Source: Lethocerus indicus (lineage: Eukaryota; Arthropoda; Insecta; Hemiptera; Belostomatidae). Taken from it: a stretch of 64,000 nucleotides of DNA. Every line of letters begins with the position of its first letter. Position 1 is the stretch's first letter. Below, piece by piece: positions 54,601 through 64,000 of this stretch. Made by a program: the position numbers and the translations under genes. The stretch lies in the NCBI GenBank assembly GCA_019843655.1, contig JACDQD010000004.1:25245872-25309871 (forward strand). Direction: 5' to 3'. The notes under the pieces are model-generated. The model was not told the DNA's origin, did no database searches, and saw nothing but the letters and a program-made list of their open reading frames with translations.

Positions 54601-57600
54601 CGGGGAGAACGGAATATTTGTTGAAATTGAACTCGTTGTTCCGTGGAGCCGTTTAGCATCGCGTGTGAACTGGTCCGTGAGCTTGAGTCACCAAAAGTGA
54701 TGTATTGCCAGTTGTTGAACTGTCCGTACGCCCGGAAGATATACGATAACCGGGTCGTGCCAATTTAAATGAGATTTAACGCGGTTATATCGTTTCCCGT
54801 CGCCGGGGTCGGAACTCTCAGAACGGAGCCGAATAAGAGACCGCCGGGTGTAAACAAGTTTCACCATTTTCATTTCAGGGCCCGCCGATGATGCAAAATA
54901 TCAGACAGACTTATCTCGCTTTACGTAACCCGCATTAATAAGATCTCGTTATCTCCCGGTTCGCGGTTGTTCAAATGCCGAGCAAATAAATGGGGGCACC
55001 GCCGAGGTGATCCTCGGGCGATACCACTTTCATATCAATTGGCGGACACGATACCGACTGCAGCAGCTTCACGTTTCTCTCGTTGCAAATTAACAAAGAC
55101 TTGAAAACAACCCGTCCATCATTGGGAAAATATGAACCCAATGAATAAATGGAAAACGTTTCCGCTCTTTGGGGTCCCCTCCTCGGTCCATTCCGGTTTA
55201 TTGTTCTGGAAACTCAAACGGTTAAGCTTAGCGGAGACGAGCAAATCTGATAGAGCTGACGATAGAAACTAGAAACGGAACCTCACAACAAAGCGATAAC
55301 CCGCTGATTCTTCAGCCGAATTTCACGGACCGAAATGCACCCATTTATACCATCGATTACAAAATTACAAATATGTATTATTACATACTGTGAAATACCC
55401 ATTTCATTAAAATGTGCTTCCATGTTGAAAGGAGTGTCCATAAACATCATTCTATATTTGGCATTGTTCAGAAAACTAACCAGTATTTTCAAGAGTAAAA
55501 TAATTAAATAACTTACAGAAACAGAAGCATATTCCAGTAATGAAATAAATCGAATAATATTTGTTTCCAAAAAGTAGAGGCATTTACAAGAACCATTCAA
55601 TTTATAACCGGCGGACCACGCCCAAACACTCGACACTCTGTTAATAATTCAAGAATAAATATTGGGCCACACTCACCGACACTATGCGAGCGCAACTGCC
55701 TCAAAGGACGACCTCTCGATTTGCCTGTGAACAAACAATGAAAATGATTATTGTAGATAACAATCCGCTTTTCAGACTTGAGTAATAACCGGGCTTTTCT
55801 CACAGTCTCAGGCAGCAACCGGTTGCCACATTTACATCGGCGTTGCAAATTCTAATACTTGGCCAAATGAGACCAACGCATTAGCGCCGACAGTCTTTCG
55901 ATTTATTTTCTTTAATTTACATTCTTTAATATCATAAGTCATACAATAATAATAGTACTACGCAGGATGATAGATGAACTATTTATAAAGCACATGGTAG
56001 ACAATCTACGCAACTATAAACGTGAAATAGTAGGCCATAACACCTCGTATATATTCATTTTTCGTTACAATTTTAAACATATAAAAATACCGCAACAAAT
56101 GTAACACGATGAGAAACCATCTGGTGAATCTAAATAATGTATATGATGGAAAGATAAATATTACAGATTCTTTATGAGCGTTGCTTGAATGAAATAATAC
56201 CAATTCGAAATGTCGTAGAAAAATAACTTTCACCGCGTTCGCGAGAACCGAAATATTCCTTCGGTCCCGGAACGAATGCCGATGCTGGAAATTCCTTCGA
56301 ACCTAATTTTACCAGTGTTTGTTTCGGCGCCAGAAATAACGCACCGACGGGATGGTGTGATCTGAGAGCACTTTATTTCGCACTCGGATAATAAACCGGG
56401 TTCCGGGCTCGTATTGCTGCGTACTTCGAGCGAAGGGGAAACGGTAGTCGGTAGAGGAGATACGCTCGTCCGCCACAATAAACAACTGGACAATGAGCAC
56501 AAAAAACGCTCATTTTAGGAGCTCCAAACAGTTCATTTGGAGATTCTCTAGTTTAATTCGACCCACTGGGGGGAAATAATCTCACGCAAACACTTCCGCA
56601 GTGTTTCCTACAAGAAATGCAATGTTAGATAATTCTGAACAATTAATTACGATTCTTATTTCGGTTTTGAAATGCCATATAACGGTTGATATCAGTCCTG
56701 AGGAATTTATTATTTAATGGAGATGCGGTATTTGCATAATAAATTAGGAGGTCCCGCAGTATCGAATTCTGGACAATATCCAGTTTCTGTACGCATCTTG
56801 CCAGACTGCAAAACAATGCCAAAACAGTTATGGGGTCAATAATAATAGACAGGTCGGTATCAAGAATAAAACTCATTCAGGCCGTCGGCCAGCGTCGTCA
56901 TCGGAAGAAAATTGGTAGCGCGGTATCTGCCGAATTCCAGACTGGTTTCTTTCACCGGACCGAAACCCATTCCGGCCTACCGAGAACGGCAACTTTGTTG
57001 ACGGGCAGCGTTCCGACAGAACCGAGGGAATGCCACACTGGGCGCTTTCCCTCACCCGCCCTCCTATGAGTCGAGGGAGTTTTAGAAATGGGCTTCCACC
57101 CGGCCAGAGCCAGACGGGATGAGATAAAAAGTCAAGACGATAATAGGACATTGGGGAGAGGGGAGCTTACGAACCGAGAAGGGGAGCCGGCGCTCATTCG
57201 AGTGGGACACGGAGGCGGTGGGCGCTCGCTTTATTAAGGCAGGGCCACCCCGATGACTCACCAGTTCACAATATAAAGCGCACGGGGAAATACGTCAAAT
57301 CGGTGCAACAGGGGTGCCAGAGAGACTAAAGGGCGACGACAATATTACACCACACCTAATAACAACTTATAAATTGTCAGAGCTCAGTGTGAAAATGTCT
57401 CGGAAGGTTCCTTTTTATTTAGTATGCCAGATGCGGTTCAATATTATAGCTGGAATAAATTTCCTCGAGCCGCGCAATTAAGTCACGAGGCATTCCACAC
57501 GGGCGTGCTTACTCCGCCGCTATCGCTGTTTGTTTGCGGTTTAAACGGCGATATCGGCGGGATAACATAGTTGCACGCCGGTATGTATGTTCTCTCGTAC

Positions 57601-57960
57601 CGATCGTCTATTGCAAACGATGCCGTCTTTGCACAGTCGATTGGATTAATCGAAATTATCCGGACGAAGAATTTCTACCGTTAATTCAAAATTAAGCCAA
57701 AAGCGGGAAGCGAGCATTAGTTTTATAGGGAGAAGAACATTAAGCCGAGCCCTGCGTGAATCGCCCGGATACTCGTACGGTCGATCCTAAATCAATCCAT
57801 GATCCTCACAATGCTCCCTGTTAATATTTGAGTCCGGTCTACCGGCAGAGCCACTGGCCGCCGCAGCCCGGCAACATAAATTCCGTTCGGTGGCTTGAAT
57901 TATTCATACCGTGGGGCGAACGAGAGGAGTGGTTCTCGCTGGCTGGTAACACTGTCCGCG
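45640..57960. other. Gene-empty stretch
   Basis: Largely AT-rich at 46500-47550 and 48550-49530, with GC-rich islands between. The frames at 47603-48001 (plus strand) and 50031-50402 (minus strand) exceed 110 codons but look random. A TTCCCGGGAA at 52105-52114 fits a STAT-type site, and a 7-bp-arm hairpin lies at 54539-54555. No gene was recognised. Confidence 0.45.
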
Positions 57961-57964
57961 AGGG

Positions 57965-58019
57965 GAGAGAGAGAGAGAGAGAGAGAGAGGAGAGGGAGAG
58001 AGAGAGAGAGAGAGAGAGA
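57965..58019. repeat. GA microsatellite, interrupted
   Basis: A GA tract with GGA interruptions near 57989-57996. Leu-Ser and Arg-Glu frames across it are artefacts. Confidence 0.9.
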
Positions 58020-59200
58020 CGGCGAGAGGCCGCCCACGTTTCTATCACTCCCCCTGAGGCTCTCTCGCATTCTCTCTCCCTCCCGCACCCCCTCTATCTG
58101 AATTCATGCTGACAGGTGACGGGGTACGGGAGAGAGGGCGGAGATACTCATTATATATTCTTATCTAACCCTGCCGCTAACACACGCAAACTGCAAAGTT
58201 CGCATGTGCGGTGCCCATAATGGTGAGTCAGAGACAGACACGCGCGCGGCAAAAGCTTCATCCGACCGGCGATTGAACGACGAACGGGTTAACTTAAATC
58301 GGGAGTGCGCAGTTTACGTACTATCGGTTAACGAGTGGGGGAGAAAGATTCGTATATTTTTAATACTCCGAACGCCGCCGGCGGAGCTAGGGACGCGTGA
58401 TATAGACTCCCCACCCGACCCGACCGAGGAGGAAGATGCCAAAACACGGAGGAATCCGCTAAGTCCCGTTATAAACATTCTCAAATGCTCTTTCGAATTT
58501 TTTGCGGTCTCGTTAATATTTTGCAGTCGTGACCCCGTTTAAAATGGTGGGAGGGAGGGCGGTTAGAGGGTGAGGAGGGGCGGCTGGCGGTGAACATTCC
58601 GAGGAGCTTGCCAAAGAATTCGAGCGCGCTCTCGCAACCCGGGCGGACACACTCGGCGCATTTTTCGGATCCCGATTTATATTTGCGAGCCGTCGCCTCC
58701 TCCTCCGCCCCCGCCGCCCCCCAAACACCACCCGCCCCCGCGTCACCCTTTCCGCGAAGTCACGCAGCCCCGCCCGGACCGCTTCACCTCAACGAACCGA
58801 TCTCTGTTTTACCGGTTCTACGTACTTCGGTATTGGCAGAGACCCCAACGCTGCATCTAATCTCCACCGAGAGTATGAAACGGGCTCGAAGCCGGGCAAA
58901 CGTCGAAACGGGAAGTCGTGTTCCCGTTTAAGATTATTATATTCGCGAACTCGTCAAATCCGCAAAACTATCGTACATTTGTCGCGTCGTATACCGGGGA
59001 CGAGTCGGGGGAATATGAAACGCGAACCAGCAGCCAGTATCTAACCGTTCGATAAATTTCTGCCGGCTAAAGCGCACGAAGCGTGTCGTTATCGGTCCGG
59101 TCACATCGTCGGTAATCGGGCATTGGCGGCGGCCGCCCCGCCTCGGTGTACAAAATGAGGAAGCTCGATATATAGAGGGCAGCTGTTGCACCGGCTAATC
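58020..59200. other. GC-rich stretch with long but unconvincing frames
   Basis: A Pro/Ala/Ser-rich plus-strand frame is open at about 58536-58931. It has GC-rich third positions and lies just past an acceptor-like TTTTGCAG (ending 58528), but the frame meets TGA right after that acceptor and no donor stands out. I leave it as a possible but unsupported exon. Confidence 0.25.
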
Positions 59201-59242
59201 AAAACTCATTAGCTCCCATATAAAACTCATTAGCTCCCATAT
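59201..59242 (+). repeat. Perfect 21-bp tandem duplication
   Basis: Two exact, head-to-tail copies of a 21-mer (AAAACTCATTAGCTCCCATA plus T), at 59201-59221 and 59222-59242. There is no third copy. The unit contains ATTAG, a homeodomain-like core. It is a recent duplication or an assembly artefact. Confidence 0.95.
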
Positions 59243-62200
59243 AACCGGGCGTGGCCCCGGGACCGGGATTGCGGCCGCAGCACCAGATAAGCACGGCGCG
59301 GCACTTCGAGAGCCGCTTCCGCCACCGGCCGTCTTCCCCTAATATCCGCCTAAATATAACCTTCCCGGAAGCCCTCGTCTGGCACCGTAATCCTTTCTCG
59401 GAAACTAATAGACCGAATTGGCGCTGACAATAGAAACAGGAAACACTCCCTGCCCCTAATAACGTCGAGAAAAATTATACTTGGCGATGACCGAAGAGTG
59501 GCCATTAACCCTCCTTGTTCAGGTTCGCGGAGAACAGTTATTATACAATTATTTTTCAACATTTACTCCTATCACTGACATCACTAACCTGCTACTAATA
59601 CGAAACTGGCAAATATATTGCCGGTTATAATGAAATCAGCCGACACTGGAGATTAAACATCGAGACATACAATTTTCAAGAAAAACCCTATCGATCCGAA
59701 CGGCCATTTCGAGACAAAATTAACTTGACCGCATTCCGTGACTTGGACGGATACTGTTCAGCTCCATTTAAATTTCGCGTGTTGCCTTAATTGCAAGCGT
59801 TCTATGATACGAGACAGGGCTGCGACAGTAGTAGTTCTAGCTAAGTATAACTGCCCAATAGCGATGAAATGAAAATTTGTTAGATGTTGTTAATTCTACT
59901 TTGAAATCTTCAATGAATAAACTTGAAAACCGAATATCAGACCACATAATTTTTTTTAGATACGATCTCAACGCTACGAAGCCAGCCGGTTTATCTCTGT
60001 ATATTTATAGTTATACTACCGAGTTCTCTTGTTATTTCAAGCCGCAAATTCTATTAAAACCTGTTTTGCCGTACATCGCGTTTGTAATCGTTTAGTGAGT
60101 TTAGCGATCGATTGGGAGTTTGTATCCTATTTTACATTCCATTTGCTGTTATTTAATCGTTACCGCTTCGGTAGCAGGATGCGATTCTGAGTTTGTTTAT
60201 AATGCTGTGTTGCTACAATGTATTACTGAAATCAAGTATGCGCTATTAAAACATTTCACAAGTGGAGAGTCGGCCTTGCAGCGGTCCCGAAATAACGGCG
60301 AGCCTGAAATCCAGAGAGCCTGCCCATGAATTTTTCAGATTCATTGTCCGTCCGTGCATAATTTCGCAACCGCTTAGGTGCAGTGCCGTTTCACGGCGGG
60401 TTCTTAAGTAGGGAGCCGGCTTCAGAATGTCAGCATTTATAGAAGGTCGCGGCGGAAGAGAAACAAAGAGGTTGTGTTCTTATTTCAATTAGCTCGCCGA
60501 TTCGCAACCAATCTTTCATGAGAACTGGAAGGCGGCCTCGAGGCCGTTCCCACTAGTCCCACCTAAGATTGATCCTTGCCCCCCGACTCAAGGTTCATTT
60601 TAATATACAACGGTGAAATTGAGATTCCGAAATTTCAGTGAAAATATTAACGACGTTACGAAATTGGGGCCTGTTTCGGAAATATAACCTGAAAACGGCC
60701 AACAGAGAGTGTAAGAGAGCGGACTTCACCCAAGGCAAAAGTGGACTCGGTAAACAGTGGAGAATGTACGCTGCGTTTATGTCGGGCGAGAAATATTTCG
60801 AAATTTAATAAACCGGAAAGCCTTAACAAGGTATAACCTCGCGTTGCGTGCGCGTTGAGAAAGTAAAGTCAGTTAATTTTATTCTAATACCCGTCCAAAT
60901 CGCGCGAAGATAAATATCGTCCACGATTGATTTATCGTATAATAGAAATTAATCGACCAGTTAGGATGATCGCCTAGAAGTCCCAGCTAGTGAAAGTAAC
61001 GGAGAAATAAATTGGACAGAAACTCGGCTCTAATATATGTGATGGTTTTTTAAATGGCGTCGATCTTTTATATTCATTTGGCGCGTTTCGTGCCCGACAA
61101 TTCGAAATAAATTGGCGAAAAGTATTTCCGCGCCGATGAATCAGGATTTTGCACTGAAACTGAGTCACATTACAAAAAATAACGGCACAACATTACAGAT
61201 TACAGACAAAAGCACTCAGGCACGCACTCATACAGACACGGTCGTGATATCATTGCGCGTATTACACAAGTTAAATAAAAACCATTTGTGTCTAATTATT
61301 ATTGTTTACATTTTACGTCAATAAAGTAACGAAATTAAAAAAAAGAAAAAACAGGCAATTTCATAGAAACTAATAACTAATTACGAATAATGAGAGTGGA
61401 ATCTGAAATGCCCTCCGCAAACGGGGTCACCATAATAATTTTTAGTTGCATTATCGCTTTCCTCCATTCTTGTTTCTTATATTACAGATAAATGAACGAC
61501 AGGATATAGTTGCGGAATTGTACAATGAATTCCCTACGTTTTTAAAAATGCGAATATGGCTCAGAAGCAACGGAGTTTATCTCAAGTATTCAAGAAAATT
61601 ACGAGACGGTTTCCTTCCGATAAAACTGCGGTGGTCTTGCTAGTAGAGGTCAGGGGAGCCCAAAGGGTCTAAAGTGAGCTAAATTGGAAAATTCTCGGAA
61701 CGAGGAATTATGAGTAGCGCTCTAATTGGAGACCGCCTTATCCTCCGACTTGGCTTCTCGACTCAGCCATAAATTATCTCCCCGCCAGCTAAGCGCATAA
61801 AAATGCAGACGGACGATAAAAACCTTCAATGCGAATCGAGAGAACGCATTCATTTCGCCGCGACCGATCGAACCCCTAATTAAAAACTGTCGGATCCAAT
61901 CCTCCCTCCGATTGCTGTAAATAGTAAAGAATAGTTTTAGAATAGGTCCGGCGAAGCTTAATATACGGCCTTTTGTTCGACAGCTGTGGTACTGATCGGC
62001 CCCGCCGAGACAGAACGCTATGTAAGGCAAGTTGTTCCAACGACAATGGGCTTAACTAGACCTTAAGGCACTCCTCAGGCCCCGCTCATCGCAGGTACCT
62101 ATACCGGTCCTTCAAATACGCACAATATTTAATGTGTAACATAGACGACACTAAGCCCGTGTCAATTATTCTAACGAACAGTTACTGTTTAATATCATCA

Positions 62201-64000
62201 CGTGTTTATTAAGGTTATTATTCTTCCTACCGCTTCCTGATAACTGAAAGTTATCCGCTCGTTTTCTAGAAAACAAAGCAACTAACCAGAGTGTACCCGC
62301 CTTTAAAGCGTAATAATACTAGAGGGAAGTGGCTGGCGCGAACGACCACTGCGAGCACCGAAAATGATCGGAAGAAATCCACAATATTTGAGTGCGAACT
62401 AACAAAGTGATGGAAAAGGAAATATTTACGCTCACGAATTGACCTCGATATTTCCACGGCAACCGGTTTACAGAGTTCATTCAGTCCAGCAAATTGTAAA
62501 CTGTCCAAACCGTACGCTAATTTAGGACAATTTTCCGGTGCAACGGTGTCATTTAAATAATACTCCCGGGGGGCGCAGTATGACCTTCTCCGTTTATAGA
62601 AAAAATAAAGCCTTCTTCGGCCCGACTGTATGTACAGTGTTGACTCAAAGAACCAGAGGCTCTCTTGTTCTCACACAGTGACCTCCTCGAAGCCTGGCCC
62701 CTCCCTCCCACCTCCACGGAGCCTATATTTAACCGATTCTATTTCCACAAGGCGCGCCGCTTGCATTCTGAGAGCCGGTAGGGGGCGGGGGGTGGGGTGC
62801 GTCCGCCTCCCGTTTCACGGGAGAAAGGCGTCTAGACCCGACCGAGGATAGATGGGCTCCACAGCCCGCAATAACTATAACTATCCGCCCCTCCTTACCA
62901 GCTAAGACTTACACATTAAGTGCCCCAATTAAACTCGACTGGAACCGGTCCACGGCTACCCACGACCGGCCACTTCCACCATCCTAGAAATTAATTTCAC
63001 AACTCTCACCGGCGGAGACGGGACACGGTCTAACCGACTAGGTGTCTCGAACCGGACACAGTTGAAATATTCGTTTCATTCAACCGTCAGGAAGGTGAAT
63101 TTAAAACGGACAGCGAAAATAAGTTAGACAGAAGTATAGTTATCGCGGTACCGGTTATTACATTAGACTAGCACGCGATATAATTTCGTACTGGCATACT
63201 GGCGACGAGTGATAATCCTAACCTCCGGTGATATTTCCCTCCGCTCTCTAACTCGAAGTGGCGGAAACCACTCGACGCGAGCCAGGAAACCCCGCTCGCG
63301 ATAAATGAAAGCCCCAGAGAGCGGCTCACATTTCAGCGACGGCAACTGGCGGCGGACCCGAACGCGGTCGGCCGTCGGACCCCGTTTCGAGAAAAAATGA
63401 AAATTCACTCGGCCTCTCGTCGGTCGATTAAAATTCGCTCTACCGACTTCGGCCACTGTGTAATCTCCTTTACAGCACGGTCGTAAACACGGGCCCAAAC
63501 TAAACAGGCACGAGGCCGGCGAGTTACGCACGGTGTTGCGCTTTCCGATAACGACAACTCGGGAAGGAAAAATTGCGCGTAACGTTCTTGTATTTCGGGA
63601 TCGTTTATTCGGGACGGAATTCCCCGGGTTTAGTTTATACCCGGAAACTGGACGGGGCCAAACTAACTAATAGGTGAACTACTTTTCAAAGGATGACCCT
63701 CGGGGGCCGGAGCTATTGTGCAAACCGTGTGGGAGTAGGGTGGGAGTTACCCTACCGACTACCCTTTTCCCAGGTCAAATTCCTTCGTATTATTACTTCT
63801 CGAGGGTTCCCTTTCTATTATATTTGCGTACAAAATAAACTTTTTTTTTATTGGTGGGGGGGGGAGTGAATTAATGTGCCGACTGTTGAGTGTAACGTTT
63901 AGAGGCCGGCCACCGGTAAATCGGCTACGGGTTGGGTATAAAAAATGGCGTCGTATTGGGGCGGGTGTGTGGAGAAGGCTGCTCGACTGGATCACGCTCC
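59243..64000. other. Gene-empty stretch to the window edge
   Basis: Mixed composition; AT-rich at 60600-61500 and GC-rich at 62680-62830. A T9 run at 63841 is followed closely by a G run (about 63854-63864). No exon, RNA gene or element was recognised. Confidence 0.45.

Noticed and set aside
58590..58931. Pro/Ala/Ser-rich plus-strand frame near an acceptor-like TTTTGCAG
   Set aside because: The acceptor leads directly into TGA in this frame and no good donor ends it. GC richness alone explains the open frame.

Overview
This window reads as nuclear DNA of a eukaryote, most likely an arthropod. There is no bacterial-style gene packing. Open frames are short and interrupted almost everywhere, GT-AG splice signals border the few convincing coding blocks, and GA/CT microsatellites are frequent. 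CG dinucleotides do not look depleted by eye. One apparent intron is only 46 nt long. These traits fit an insect or a related arthropod with a fairly compact, repeat-poor genome. The phylum is inference, because no gene could be named with confidence.

The supportable coding content lies in the first 11.5 kb, all on the minus strand, and looks like the 3'-ward part of one gene. In transcription order the pieces are: a 673-nt acidic exon (A, 11424-10752); a short tyrosine-rich exon (B, start codon at 9214, end 9078); a 358-nt exon rich in Ser, Gly, Pro and His (C, 3711-3354); and a low-complexity exon region (D, 3307-2921, or 3055-2921). A and B both end with two leftover bases (AG), and C begins with the single base that completes the codon. 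A-C and B-C junctions therefore both stay in frame, while A-B does not with the best acceptor for B. This is the signature of alternative 5' exons joined to a shared body. The rest of the gene would lie below position 2921 and past the window edge. The product is intrinsically disordered as far as it is visible and was not identified. It carries a DSGxxS motif, the form recognised by beta-TrCP ubiquitin ligases.

From 11.4 kb to 64 kb I found no exon I would defend. It may be the 5' intron(s) of the same gene, intergenic DNA, or both. It holds GA/CT/AC microsatellites (the largest, at 29.9-30.2 kb, is internally duplicated), homopolymer G runs, a 21-bp tandem duplication, GC-rich patches, and short palindromes matching known factor sites (DREF, CREB/ATF, AP-1, E-box). 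No tRNA, rRNA, CRISPR array or transposon coding region was recognised. I found no new defence or mobile system; the most interesting items are the alternative-exon structure, the doubly open frame in exon D, and a perfect 19-bp intronic hairpin at 10429-10482.
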